From Palsa-504 sp963767565 (GTDB lineage Bacteria > Actinomycetota > Actinomycetes > Streptosporangiales > Streptosporangiaceae): a stretch of 64,000 nucleotides of DNA. Numbering within the stretch: the stretch's first letter is position 1; each line of letters begins with the position of its first letter. Of the stretch, positions 53,377 through 62,255 are shown piece after piece. The notes below the pieces were generated by a model. The model made no database searches. It was not told the origin of the DNA and was given only the letters and a program-made list of their open reading frames with translations. Made by a program: the position numbers and the translations under genes. Where the stretch lies: assembly GCA_963767565.1 (NCBI GenBank), contig CAVYEG010000002.1, positions 136,664 to 200,663 on the forward strand. Direction: 5' to 3'.

Positions 53377-55251
53377 CTACCTGGCGATGCGGCTGGCCCG
53401 CTCCAGCCCGGCGACCTGCTCAGCCATAACAGCGCCGCCAGCCAGGACGGGCAGCACTAAGACCCGGTGCGACGGCCCGGTCCGCTGCCCGTCGAGTCCG
53501 GCCTCATCGTCCGGCTCGGCCTGATTCTCCGGCCCGGACTCGCCGTCACGTGGAGCGGCCTCGTCAGCCGGCCCAGCCTCGCTGTCCGGCTCATCGGCCA
53601 GCTCCGGCTGGTCCGCGTCGTCGTCCACCTCGTCGCCGTCCTGCGCCTCGGGGGCGAGCGGGAGGCTGATCCGGAACGTCGCGCCCTGGCCCTCGGTGGT
53701 GCGGACCGACGCCAGGCCGCCCTGGACGGCGACCAGCGCGGCCACGATGGCCAGGCCGAGTCCGCTGCCCCCGGTGGTACGCGTCCTGGCCTGGTCAGCG
53801 CGGTAGAACCGCTCGAACACCCGCCGGGCCTGCTCCTGGGACATGCCAGGCCCGTGGTCGGCCACGTCCAGGATCACGGCCGGGGTCGGGTCGCTCACCC
53901 GGGGGTCGATGACGCCGGAACTGATCGACACCTCGATCGGAGTGCCGTCCGGGGTGTGGGTGAGCGCATTGCTCATCAGGTTCCCGATGACCTGCCGCAG
54001 CCGGGCCTCGTCCCCGATGACCAGGAACGCGGCTCCGGGCTGGACGGACAGGTCGATGGTCCGGCTCGGGGCGAGCAGCCGCGCGTCGCCCACCGCGTCG
54101 GCGGCCAGCGACAGCAGGTCCACGGGCTGCCGGGCCAGCGGCCGCTGCTGGTCGAGCCGGGCTAGCAGCAGCAGGTCCTCCACCAGCAGGCCCATCCGGG
54201 CCGCCTCCTTCTCAACCCGCCGCATGATCCGGTCCAGCTCGTCGGGCGTGAGCCCGGTCGCCGTCGTGACGGCGCCCGAACCGGCCGCAGGCTCATCCCG
54301 GTCCCAGTGCCGTACCAGGCCGCCGCGCTGCCGGTAGTACTCGGCGAAGCCGCGGATCGCGGTCAGCGGCGTGCGCAGCTCATGGCTGGCGTCCGCGATG
54401 AACCGGCGCATCCGCTCCGCCGACTCGCGCGCCGCCTCCTCGGATTGCTCCCGGTCGTGGAACGCCGACTCGATCTGGCTCAGCATGATGTTCAGCGACC
54501 GGCCCAGCCGCCCGATCTCGGTCTCCGGGTCCCGTTCCGGGACGCGCCGGTTCAGGTGCCCGGCCGCGATCTCGCCCGCGGTTTCCTCGATCTCCACCAG
54601 CGGCCGCAGGTTGGCCCGCACCACGCCGACCGCCGCCATGCCCAGGATGCACACGATGATGAAGCCGATGACCAGCTCGGCGAGGGCCAGCCGCCCGATC
54701 ACCGCGTTGGTGTTGCCGAGATCGACCCCGACCACCAGCGTGCCCTGCTCTTGCGCACCGCTGCTATCGGTGAACGTAATGGGCGAGGCGACGATCCGCC
54801 ATGTGTCGCCACCGGACTGAGCCGGAACTGTCAGCAGCTTGCCCTTGTTCGCGTCGGCCCAGATCACGCTGGTAGGCACCCTGGGGACCGACTCTACTTG
54901 CTGGAACCCGCCGTTGGAGCTGGCCATGCTGAGCGGGCTTCCCGGTTGCTGCACCCCCCAGATGAAGATGGTCTGGTGTACCGGGCTGACCGTTCCGACC
55001 GTGAAACTGCCGAGGCCATTGTCTACGAAGTTGAAGACCTGCTCCAGCTGGGTGTCGTCCTGCGAGATCAGGTAGGACCGGAGCAGCATGACGCTGCTGA
55101 CGCTGACGGCCACCAGCCCGACCGCCACCAGCGCGAGCAGCGCCGTGATCAGCTTGCCCCGCAGGGACATGCGGTCGTTCAGGTCGCTCAGCGCCCGCCA
55201 GGGTCGCATCCGCCTCCGGCGCGCCCCGCTGCCTGCTCCCAGTGCTGCCAT
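53377..55251 (-). CDS. Sensor histidine kinase, OmpR-partner type
   Basis: 624 residues. A first membrane helix (LITALLALVAVGLVAVSV) and a second (LVIGFIIVCILGMAAVGVV) flank an extracytoplasmic sensor of ~150 residues. HAMP follows (LRPLVEIEETAGEIAAGHLNRRV), HisKA with FIADASHELRTPLTAIRGFAEYY, and HATPase_c (VIGNLMSNALTHTPDG, DHGPGMSQEQARRVFERFYR, GGSGLGLAIV). The C-terminal ~85 residues form a highly acidic tail (DGDEVDDDADQPELADEPDSE...), unusual and probably disordered. It follows its response regulator by 15 bases in the same operon. Confidence 0.88.
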   Translation of the reverse strand: MAALGAGSGARRRRMRPWRALSDLNDRMSLRGKLITALLALVAVGLVAVSVSSVMLLRSYLISQDDTQLEQVFNFVDNGLGSFTVGTVSPVHQTIFIWGVQQPGSPLSMASSNGGFQQVESVPRVPTSVIWADANKGKLLTVPAQSGGDTWRIVASPITFTDSSGAQEQGTLVVGVDLGNTNAVIGRLALAELVIGFIIVCILGMAAVGVVRANLRPLVEIEETAGEIAAGHLNRRVPERDPETEIGRLGRSLNIMLSQIESAFHDREQSEEAARESAERMRRFIADASHELRTPLTAIRGFAEYYRQRGGLVRHWDRDEPAAGSGAVTTATGLTPDELDRIMRRVEKEAARMGLLVEDLLLLARLDQQRPLARQPVDLLSLAADAVGDARLLAPSRTIDLSVQPGAAFLVIGDEARLRQVIGNLMSNALTHTPDGTPIEVSISSGVIDPRVSDPTPAVILDVADHGPGMSQEQARRVFERFYRADQARTRTTGGSGLGLAIVAALVAVQGGLASVRTTEGQGATFRISLPLAPEAQDGDEVDDDADQPELADEPDSEAGPADEAAPRDGESGPENQAEPDDEAGLDGQRTGPSHRVLVLPVLAGGAVMAEQVAGLERASRIAR

Positions 55252-55266
55252 ACCAGGTCGGCCCGC

Positions 55267-55986
55267 CTAGGACGAGGGGAGCCGCAGCACGTATCCCACG
55301 CCGCGCAGGGTGTGGATCAGCCGGGGTTCCTTGGTGTCGACCTTGCGGCGCAGCACCGAGACGTACGACTCGACGATGCCGGTGTCGCCGCGGAAGTCGT
55401 AGTCCCAGACGTGATCCAGGATCTGCATCTTCGACAGCACCCGGTTCGCGTTGCTCATGAAGTACCGCAGCAGCTTGAACTCGGTAGGGGAGAGCTGGAT
55501 CTGCTCCCCGCCCCGCCACACCTCGTGGCTCTCCTCGTCCAGTTCGAGATCGGCGAAGGTGAGCCGGGGCGTCGGCTCCACGCCGTCACCTCGGGTGCGG
55601 CGCAGCACGGCCCGGATCCTGGCGATGACCTCTTCCAGGCTGAACGGCTTGGTGACGTAGTCGTCCCCGCCCAGGGTCAGGCCGCGGATCTTGTCCTCGG
55701 TGGCATCACGCGCGGTCAGGAAGACGACGGGGATGCGGGCGCCGCCGCCGCGCAGGCGCCTGATCACATCGAACCCGTCCATGTCCGGCAGCATCACATC
55801 GAGCACGATGAGGTCGGGACGGTGGCGCTGAGCGGCCTGGACCGCCTCGGTTCCGGCTGCCGCCGTGACGACGTCGAAACCCGCGTAGCGCAGGCTGGCG
55901 GCAAGCAACTCGAGGATGTTCGGCTCGTCTTCAACGACGAGCAGCCGGGCATCCGTCCGCTGCCGCGCATCGGTCAGCGTATCCAT
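55267..55986 (-). CDS. Response regulator, OmpR/PhoB type
   Basis: 239 residues. Receiver domain with the acidic pair VVEDEPNIL, phosphoacceptor Asp in LIVLDVMLPDMDGFDV, conserved Thr (FLTARDA) and Lys (YVTKPFSLEE). Winged-helix DNA-binding domain LSPTEFKLLRYFMSNANRVLSKMQILDHVWDYDFRGDTGIVESYVSVLRRKVD. ATG 55986 opens the operon with the kinase. No specific target is apparent; this is the common actinobacterial PrrA/MtrA-like architecture. Confidence 0.9.
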   Translation of the reverse strand: MDTLTDARQRTDARLLVVEDEPNILELLAASLRYAGFDVVTAAAGTEAVQAAQRHRPDLIVLDVMLPDMDGFDVIRRLRGGGARIPVVFLTARDATEDKIRGLTLGGDDYVTKPFSLEEVIARIRAVLRRTRGDGVEPTPRLTFADLELDEESHEVWRGGEQIQLSPTEFKLLRYFMSNANRVLSKMQILDHVWDYDFRGDTGIVESYVSVLRRKVDTKEPRLIHTLRGVGYVLRLPSS

Positions 55987-56059
55987 GCTGTGTATTCTCG
56001 CCCCTCACGCTGAAGATAACCTGAATGCCCGCTGGATATGGCCTTCGGTCCCGCAGCTG

Positions 56060-56395
56060 CTAGCGTGCCTCGCGCCAGTAGGCGATGGCGGCGGGCCGGG
56101 ACCCGACGCCGAGCTTGGAGTAGATCCGTCTGACGTGGTTCTTCACGGTCTTCTCGGCCAGGAACAGGCGAGCCGCGATCTGCCCGTTGGTCTGCCCGTC
56201 CGCGATGAGCGACATGACCTCTGCCTCACGCGCCGACAGCCCCCGTGACTCGTCGCTATCAGCACCGTCGTGCGCTCTTGCGCCGCTTACCCCGTTACCA
56301 CTCGAGCCTTCGCCGGCCGCCCGGAACCCTGCCCGGACGCCGTTCAGCGCGAAGCCTTCACCCCCGCCCGGTCCTGGATCCGCACGCTCGTCCAT
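56060..56395 (-). CDS. Small LuxR-type HTH protein
   Basis: 111 residues. The first ~50 are low-complexity Gly/Ala/Glu sequence. The rest is a LuxR HTH: GLSAREAEVMSLIADGQTNGQIAARLFLAEKTVKNHVRRIYSKLGVGSRPAAIAYW. It has no receiver or sensor domain. The start is uncertain; ATG 56395 has GGAGG upstream. It may be a stand-alone regulator or a remnant of a longer response regulator. Confidence 0.75.
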   Translation of the reverse strand: MDERADPGPGGGEGFALNGVRAGFRAAGEGSSGNGVSGARAHDGADSDESRGLSAREAEVMSLIADGQTNGQIAARLFLAEKTVKNHVRRIYSKLGVGSRPAAIAYWREAR

Positions 56396-56637
56396 GTGAC
56401 CTCCGGCTGCGGGCAGATGAGCCGCTCCGCAGCGAACCTAGCTAGCACCGTTGATAAGGCATCATTCCCATGAAGGTTCATGCAAATGTATACATAGACC
56501 GACATGGGTACCTCGGTTTGGGAAACTCATACCCAACCCGGCCGGGGGCATGCCCCGCCTGGCCGAACGGACCAGGGCGGATACCCGGATCGCGGCGGCT
56601 GAACGCGGTCGGCCTGGGCCTGCGTAGGCTCAAGCTC

Positions 56638-57474
56638 ATGACCTCAGCTGAGCCCACCGCGGATCAGTTGCGCCGCGACCCGCTCCCGCTGCGCGGCCGG
56701 GCGGCCGTGGTGACCGGGGTCAGCCGGCGCGCGGGCATCGGATACGCCGTGGCCCGCAGGCTGGCCGCGCTGGGTGCCAGCCTGTTCCTGCACCACTACG
56801 CGCCGCACGACCGCGACCAGCCCTGGGGCGACGACCCCGGCGGGACCGCGGCGGTGGTCGCCGGCGTCACCGGGACCCTGGCCGGTCCCGACGCCCGCGT
56901 GCACGATCTCGAAGTCGACCTGGCCGACCCGGCCGGTCCGGCCCGGCTGATCGGCGCGGCCGCCGGCGCCCTGGGCCATCTGGACATCCTGGTCTGCAAC
57001 CACGCCCGCAGCGGCGGCGACGGCCCGCTGGCCGCGATCGACGCGGGCATGCTCGACGCGCACTGGGCGGTCAACACCCGCGCCACGATCCTGCTGGCCC
57101 AGGCCTTCGCCGCCCAGCATGACGGGCGGCCCGGCGGCCGGATCATCTTCATGACCTCCGGGCAGGACCTCGGCCCGATGACCGACGAGGTGGCCTACGC
57201 CACCAGCAAGGGGGCGCTGGCCTCCATCACCCCGACCCTGGCCGATCAGCTGGCCGGCCAGGCCATTACCCTCAATGCCGTCAACCCCGGCCCGGTCGAC
57301 ACCGGCTACGCGCCGCCCGAGGCGCACGAGACCGTCCGCCGTCACTTCCCGCAGCGGCGCTGGGGCACGCCCGACGACCCGGCCCGGCTGATCGCCTGGC
57401 TGGTCACCGACGAGGCGGCCTGGATCACCGGCCAGGTCATCAACACCGAGGGCGGCTTCCGCCGCTGGGACTGA
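56638..57474 (+). CDS. Short-chain dehydrogenase/reductase
   Basis: 278 residues, SDR family. TGVSRRAGIGYAVARRLAALG is a modified TGxxxGIG cofactor loop with the extra R/A residues seen in 3-ketoacyl-ACP-reductase-like members. LDILVCNHARSGG stands in place of NNAG; the catalytic Ser is in IIFMTSGQDLG and Tyr-x3-Lys in YATSKGAL. TGQVINTEGGF ends the fold. A TAGGCT -10 box lies seven bases before ATG 56638, so translation is probably leaderless. It stands alone; its substrate is unknown. Confidence 0.85.
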   Translation: MTSAEPTADQLRRDPLPLRGRAAVVTGVSRRAGIGYAVARRLAALGASLFLHHYAPHDRDQPWGDDPGGTAAVVAGVTGTLAGPDARVHDLEVDLADPAGPARLIGAAAGALGHLDILVCNHARSGGDGPLAAIDAGMLDAHWAVNTRATILLAQAFAAQHDGRPGGRIIFMTSGQDLGPMTDEVAYATSKGALASITPTLADQLAGQAITLNAVNPGPVDTGYAPPEAHETVRRHFPQRRWGTPDDPARLIAWLVTDEAAWITGQVINTEGGFRRWD

Positions 57475-57511
57475 AGTCTCGCTCGCTGACATCGCTGGTG
57501 CTCCGGCAGAT

Positions 57512-57620
57512 AACGTTCGCCCCGGATTCCAGCTGAGGAGCCAGCCGGGCAACCGGATCAATGTGCATCTGCCGGCTGTAACCGGCTCAGATGCGCATCA
57601 AGCCGGTCCGGCGAGGGCAC
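57512..57620. repeat. Dispersed palindromic repeat, copy B
   Basis: About 109 bp, the reverse complement of the element at 32696-32807 with scattered substitutions and a few indels. It has the same inverted-repeat arms (AACCGGATCAATGTGCAT and ATGCGCATCAAGCCGGT). It lies directly after the SDR gene and replaces the C-terminal end of the toxin remnant. Confidence 0.75.
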
Positions 57621-57762
57621 CTGCCGGGCTGGCGAGGGCGCGGGGATCATCCGCGAGCCGAGCGACTGCGTCAAGCATCTCGCCGACCCCGGCGGGGTCA
57701 TCGCGGAGGAACCCAGCCGCCTGATCGATCGCAAGGGCCTCCCAGATGACCTGGCGGCTCAC
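57598..57762 (-). pseudogene. RelE/ParE-type toxin, truncated by the repeat element
   Basis: From GTG 57762 the frame reads SRQVIWEALAIDQAAGFLRDD and MLDAVARLADDPRALA, a RelE/ParE toxin N-terminus. It then runs into the palindromic repeat and stops at 57598 after 54 residues. The catalytic C-terminal strands are missing. It overlaps the antitoxin stop (GTGA), the standard antitoxin-toxin arrangement. Confidence 0.7.
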
Positions 57763-58029
57763 CCGGCCAGGCCGAGTCGCCGCAGCACCTCGTCGTGCGA
57801 CACATAGGAGGTCTGCCCGGCGGTGTCCCGGGCGCGCCAGTCTGCCAGCGCTGCTTTGTCTTCGGCGTCCTCCAGCTCCTGCGGGCTGGCGGCCTGCTCC
57901 AGGGCCCGCAACCGCAGGAAGTCAGACACCGGGCACTACCACCGCGATCTGCCCGCCGAGATGGATCACCTCATATGGCCCGGTGTCAGGGCCGGTCACC
58001 GGTATCCGGTCGGCTGGTTGGGCGGTCAT
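57759..58029 (-). pseudogene. Type II antitoxin (Phd/RelB-like), frameshifted
   Basis: ATG 58029, preceded by AGGAGG, starts TGPDTGPYEVIHLGGQIAVVVP and meets a stop soon after. In another frame the protein continues as SDFLRLRALEQAASPQELED and then DKAALADWRARDTAGQTSYVSHDEVLRRLGL, ending at 57759. One extra base near 57923-57933 breaks it. Joined length would be about 90 residues. With the truncated toxin, this is a dead toxin-antitoxin pair. Confidence 0.7.
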
Positions 58030-58039
58030 CGTATGGCCT

Positions 58040-58733
58040 CCTGTACGGGACCTCCGGGCTTTGCTGTCCATCCTGGCACGCCTGTGGGCTCGCATGAGGT
58101 CATGGCGCTGCACCTGCGCCGTGGTGTTGCCTGACTCCGTTGGAATCGCAGCGCAGAACCATCCGCTTCTCCGCCGATGTCATCCGCGGTCTCACCGCCG
58201 CCGTCCATGGACTTGCCAGTCATCATGGCCAGGCACCGTACCGCACGCCACGGACATTCACGCGCTGCCCGGATAGGCCGTTCCGCCACAGGCACACTCC
58301 TGTCAGAGATAACACGCAGCAGCCGGGTCCGCTGCAGGTGCTGTTTCTGTGACCTTCGGCGGTAACTGGCAGGGGAATCTTCGGCGTTATCTGGCCGGTC
58401 CACCGCTGTCGATGCCTGAAGTCGTGTGCACCGATGACCGAAGTTGGCTGCACTGGCCTGGCCATCAGCCACGACTGGCCGGAACGCCTGGGTGGCGTGT
58501 CAGCGCTGCATCCGACCCAGTCAAGCACGTCCTGGCGTGCGCCTCAGTTTCCGGGAAGTTCGCTAGGAATCAAGGATCCACGCAGGGCCTGGTTCTGCTG
58601 ACTCACAGCTTCGCGCGTTCTTTTCAGCGCTTCACCACGGCTGGCGGCAGCAGCGCGGGGAGTGGCCGCTGCGCCTGCGGGACGGTGCCGGGGAAAGCCG
58701 GATTTCATGGCTTCGGGCCGGTGGTGCGGGGTG
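58040..58733. other. Stretch without a supported gene, about 690 bases
   Basis: Only short frames with no family signal on either strand. Base composition is a little less GC-rich than nearby. It probably represents decayed sequence between the toxin-antitoxin remnant and the TetR gene; nothing can be identified. Confidence 0.5.
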
Positions 58734-59321
58734 TCAGCACTGTTGCCCGGTGCTCAGCAGCACCAGGGCGTTCTGGATGCCCTGCTCGAGGACCGCGTCG
58801 GCGAGCTGCCGGTCGGCCAGGGCGCGGGAGAGCTGCAGGGTTCCGGCCATCAAGGCGAAGACGCTGAGCGTCTTGGCGCGTGCGGAGGGCGGGTCGTGCG
58901 GCGCCAGGCGGGCGGCGACGTCGTCGATGACGGCCAGCAGGCCGTCGGTGTAGGCCTGCCTGGTGGCGTCGGTGCAGCGGCCGATCTCATCGAGCAGGGC
59001 GGCGGACGGGCAGCCGTCGGCAGGGTTGTCGCGGTGCCCGGCCGAAAGGTATTCACGCACGTACTGCTCGGCTCCGGCGCGGCCGGGCGCCACCGCGCTG
59101 AGGCTTTCGCGCTGTTCGCGGAGCTGGTCGGCGACCGCGCTGGCGACCAGGTCGTCCTTGGATGGGAAGTGGGCGTAGAAGGCGCCGTTGGTCAGTCCGG
59201 CGTCGGCCATGAGCGTGGCGACCCCGGAGCCGTCGATGCCGTCGCGCTTGAGCCAGCGGCCGGCCGTCTCGATGATCCGCTGCCTGGTCGCCTGCTTGTG
59301 CTCTGTCCCGTACCGCGCCAT
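58734..59321 (-). CDS. TetR-family regulator
   Basis: 195 residues from ATG 59321 (GGAGGA upstream; the frame is open a little further). HTH region RIIETAGRWLKRDGIDGSGVATLMADAGLTNGAFYAHFPSKDDLV is intact. The C-terminal ligand domain ends LADRQLADAVLEQGIQNALVLL, as in TetR_C_16-like members often next to SDR genes. It is divergent from a TetR remnant and the SDR gene at 59690; its own operator is probably the inverted repeat at 59384-59407. Confidence 0.88.
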   Translation of the reverse strand: MARYGTEHKQATRQRIIETAGRWLKRDGIDGSGVATLMADAGLTNGAFYAHFPSKDDLVASAVADQLREQRESLSAVAPGRAGAEQYVREYLSAGHRDNPADGCPSAALLDEIGRCTDATRQAYTDGLLAVIDDVAARLAPHDPPSARAKTLSVFALMAGTLQLSRALADRQLADAVLEQGIQNALVLLSTGQQC

Positions 59322-59383
59322 ACGTTCCTCCGCCCGCCGCAAGAACCACTAGCCGTCTGCCGGTGCTCGCCGGCAATGATAGT

Positions 59384-59407
59384 ACGGGCGTAATCCATTA
59401 TGCCCGT
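59384..59407. promoter_or_regulatory. Inverted repeat, probable TetR operator
   Basis: ACGGGCGTA (59384-59392) and TATGCCCGT (59399-59407) form an 8-of-9 inverted repeat with six-base spacer, 63 bases above the TetR start. The spacing suits a TetR dimer. Confidence 0.6.
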
Positions 59408-59457
59408 CCGGTCTCCCGGACGGCAGCCCGGCCGGCGGTGCGGTGCCCTCTGGCCAG

Positions 59458-59619
59458 TCAGGCCTCCGCCATGAGCGCGGCGATCCCCGGGCCGTGGATG
59501 CCGTCTCGCTTGACCCGGCGTCCGGCCGTCTCGATGATCCGCGCCTCGCCGCCCGCTTGCGCCTCTTCCGCTTCCCGTGCCGCACCGGAGGTCCTCTCCT
59601 CGAGAAGGACGCTTGCCAT
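59458..59619 (-). pseudogene. TetR-family N-terminal remnant
   Basis: From ATG 59619 the frame reads RIIETAGRRVKRDGIHGPGIAALMAEA and then TGA. The neighbouring intact TetR has GGA (Gly) where this has TGA, so one substitution made the stop; sequence beyond is not TetR-like. Similar spacing of arginines to the neighbour suggests a decayed paralogue. 53 residues. Confidence 0.65.
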
Positions 59620-59642
59620 CCGTCACCTCTCAGCATATGGTA

Positions 59643-59669
59643 TTACGAACGTAAGTCAATCGAACGTAA
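59643..59669 (+). promoter_or_regulatory. Putative operator upstream of the SDR gene
   Basis: ACGAACGTAA (59645-59654) and TCGAACGTAA (59660-59669) are near-identical direct repeats with a 15-bp period; the first forms TTACGAACGTAA, palindromic arms around AA. Their position 21-45 bases before the SDR start fits a repressor site. Confidence 0.5.
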
Positions 59670-59689
59670 TTCAATGAGGTCAGGAGTTC

Positions 59690-60508
59690 ATGATGACGAC
59701 GAACCGGCCGGTGGCGCTCGTGACGGGCGCCTCCTCAGGCATCGGCAAGGCGGCAGCGACCGCGCTCGCCGAAGCGGGTTTCGAGGTGATCGGAACCGGC
59801 CGCAACACCGCGCGAGTCACCGCGCCCGCCGGGGTGACCTACCTCGACCTCGACGTGACCAGCGACGAATCGGTCGCCTCCGTGGTCAAGCAGGTGATCG
59901 ACCGGTTCGGGCGCATCGACGTCCTGGTCAACAACGCCGGCGTCGGCGCCAACGGCGCCGCCGAGGAGTTCTCCGTCGCCCGGACGCAGGACGTCTTCGA
60001 CATCAACGTCTACGGCATCATGCGGATGACCAAGGCGGTCCTGCCGCACATGCGCGCTCAACGGCGCGGACGCGTCATCAACGTCTCCTCCCTCAGCGGG
60101 TTCGTCCCCAGCCCGTTCATGGCCATCTACACCTCGACCAAGCACGCGGTCGAGGGCTACTCCGGGTCGCTGGACCACGAGGTCCGCGAGCACGGCGTCC
60201 GGATCCTGCTCGTCGAGCCCGGCCCGATCAACACCCCGTTCGGGGACCACAGCGTGCAGGGCGACACCCCCATGCCGCTCTACGCGCCGGGACGGCGCAC
60301 CTTCGACGAGGTGCTGGCGAAAAACACCAGCGGCGGCGGCGATCCCGCCGTCGTGGCCAAGGTGATCGTCGCAGCGGCCACCGACCGGAACCCGAAACTG
60401 CGGCGCACCGCCGGCTCGACGGCCGCAAGCATCAGCGCGCTCCACCGCATCCTTCCGGCCCGGATCTTCGACCGCATCGTCCGCAGATTCAACCGGATGC
60501 CGAACTGA
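59690..60508 (+). CDS. Short-chain dehydrogenase/reductase
   Basis: 272 residues. Cofactor loop TGASSGIGKAAATAL, NNAGVGANG, catalytic Ser in RVINVSSLSGF and Tyr-x3-Lys in YTSTKHAVEGYSGSLDHEV, then LLVEPGPINTPF. The C-terminus (KVIVAAATDRNPKLRRTAGSTAA) matches classical oxidoreductases of the YdfG-like/DUF-annotated SDR group. ATG 59690 (or 59693) follows CAGGAG. It probably is repressed by the TetR protein encoded nearby. Confidence 0.88.
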   Translation: MMTTNRPVALVTGASSGIGKAAATALAEAGFEVIGTGRNTARVTAPAGVTYLDLDVTSDESVASVVKQVIDRFGRIDVLVNNAGVGANGAAEEFSVARTQDVFDINVYGIMRMTKAVLPHMRAQRRGRVINVSSLSGFVPSPFMAIYTSTKHAVEGYSGSLDHEVREHGVRILLVEPGPINTPFGDHSVQGDTPMPLYAPGRRTFDEVLAKNTSGGGDPAVVAKVIVAAATDRNPKLRRTAGSTAASISALHRILPARIFDRIVRRFNRMPN

Positions 60509-60639
60509 CGCTCGCCTTTCGCGTACCCGAACCCGTCCGAAACCGCCTGGGCACGACCAACGTGCTCAACCATGAGGAGTGTCATCGTGGGACCCAGTGC
60601 TGCGCTGCGTTAGCTCGTCGTGGTATGAGCCAGGCGGTG

Positions 60640-60935
60640 GGGTTGTTGAGGGAGAGCCCGCAGGCACAGTGGAGGACTCTTCGGGGCTACCTGCAGGTTG
60701 CGGAGCACATCACGGGGCAGCCGGTGTAGCAGGGCGGCGAGCCGCGCCCCGGTCAGCCGAATGAACCAAACTTTTCTCGCCGTGCAGTTGACATTCGAGG
60801 ACGGTGATCTGATGCCGCAGCGTGAGGATTTCGGCGTCTTTGTCCGCGTTGCTCATCGGCAGCAGCCGCGGCAACGCGAGCGCGTTGGTCACACCGAGCT
60901 AGGTCAGTCGAAACAGCGCCATGGTTCATCGTCGC
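60640..60935 (-). pseudogene. Insertion-sequence transposase remnant (integrase-core type, N-terminal part)
   Basis: Minus strand reads TNALALPRLLPMSNADKDAE, ILTLRHQITVLECQLHGEK, then in another frame ARLAALLHRLPRDVLRNLQV. This is the N-terminal segment of integrase-core transposases common in actinomycetes (..AEILALRHQIAVLQRQL..). The DDE domain is missing, and the fragments are out of frame. No complete inverted ends are visible. Confidence 0.7.
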
Positions 60936-61101
60936 GCAGTGCTCAGCGTAGATCACCGTCGCCTCGGGGCCGAGGCTCGGGATTGCATCGGCAATCGTGT
61001 TTCGATGATCAACGTGGCCATGACCACGACGGACGAGGTTTTCAGCACCCGCAGGCGATACCTGCCAACAGCAGCTGAGCAATGAGAGAAGGAACGCGAT
61101 C

Positions 61102-61962
61102 ATGAATAAGTCACCAGAGGCGCACAACGGCTCGATGACGTCGTGGACCGACGTCCCCACGCGCAGACTCTCCGCGGGCGGAGTGGAGTTCGCCTACCGT
61201 CAGCTCGGCCCGGACACGGGGGTGCCGGTGGTCTTCCTCACCCACCTGGCCGCGGTCCTGGACAACTGGGACCCCCGGGTCGTGGACGGCATCGCCGCCC
61301 AGCATCGGGTCATCACCTTCGACAACCGAGGTGTCGGTGCCTCCAGCGGGTCCACGCCGAGGACCATCCAGGAGATGGCCAGAGACGCCGTCACCTTCAT
61401 CCGCGCCCTCGGCTTCGATCAGGTCGACCTGTTCGGGTTCTCCATGGGCGGCATGATCGCCCAGGTGATCGCGCAGGAAGAGCCGCAGCTCGTCCGCAAG
61501 ATGATCCTCGCCGGAACCGGCCCCGCGGGAGGCGAAGGCATCGACAAGGTGACCCGCATCTCCTACCTGGACACCGCGCGGGGACTGCTCACCCGCCAGG
61601 ACCCCAAACAGTTCCTCTTCTTCACCCGGACCGCGAACGGGCGCCGGGCCGGGAAGGAGTTCCTGGCCCGGCTGGAGGAACGCGCAAACGACCGCGACAA
61701 GGCCATCTCCGTAGGCTCATTCCGCGCCCAGCTCAAGGCGATCCACCGGTGGGGGCAGCAGAAGCCCGCGGACCTCGCGAGCATCCACCAGCCGGTCCTG
61801 GCCATCAACGGTGAGAGCGACAAGATGGTGCCCTCCACGAACACCGTCGACCTCGACCGGCGGCTCCCGGACAGCCGGCTCGTCCTTTATCCCGACGCCG
61901 GGCACGGCGGGGTGTTCCAGTTCCACGAGGACTTCGTCCAGCGGGCCCTGGAGTTTCTCTGA
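61102..61962 (+). CDS. Alpha/beta hydrolase
   Basis: 286 residues. Fold features: VPVVFLTHLAAVLDNWDPRVVDG, the oxyanion segment (His-Leu in place of HGxP), nucleophile Ser in LFGFSMGGMIAQ, Asp in INGESDKMVPS and His in PDAGHGGVFQFHEDF. Related to 3-oxoadipate enol-lactonase or chloroperoxidase-like hydrolases; substrate unknown. Start ATG 61102, preceded by GAAGGA; MTSWTDVPT (61135) is a second possible start. Confidence 0.85.
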   Translation: MNKSPEAHNGSMTSWTDVPTRRLSAGGVEFAYRQLGPDTGVPVVFLTHLAAVLDNWDPRVVDGIAAQHRVITFDNRGVGASSGSTPRTIQEMARDAVTFIRALGFDQVDLFGFSMGGMIAQVIAQEEPQLVRKMILAGTGPAGGEGIDKVTRISYLDTARGLLTRQDPKQFLFFTRTANGRRAGKEFLARLEERANDRDKAISVGSFRAQLKAIHRWGQQKPADLASIHQPVLAINGESDKMVPSTNTVDLDRRLPDSRLVLYPDAGHGGVFQFHEDFVQRALEFL

Positions 61963-62213
61963 GAGCTCCCGCGCCGCCGCACACCCCTCGGACGGATGCG
62001 CGCCCACCACAGCGCGGCGGACCCGCTTCGCGCGTATGACAGAAGGAGGCGCCGGCGCACCCGGCGGCTCCTTCGCCGATGAACCCGAAGCAGATGACCG
62101 GAATGTAACTCATGGTGCAGCCGAAATGACGCAATACTGACGACGCGTCGTCTGCGCGCCGGGCATGCTGGCGGCCCTCTCACCTCCCCGGGCGGCAGGG
62201 CCGGATTGTTACG

Positions 62214-62255
62214 TGATAACTCTTGTTATCAGGCAACGATGGCTATCATGGCGGC
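62214..62255 (+). promoter_or_regulatory. Recombinase promoter with dyad
   Basis: TGATAAC and GTTATCA (62214-62220 and 62225-62231) form a perfect seven-base inverted repeat with a 4-base spacer. A TATCAT -10 box follows at 62244-62249, and the ATG begins six bases after it, so the transcript should be leaderless. The dyad overlaps the -35 region and may be an operator or a recombination core. Confidence 0.5.
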
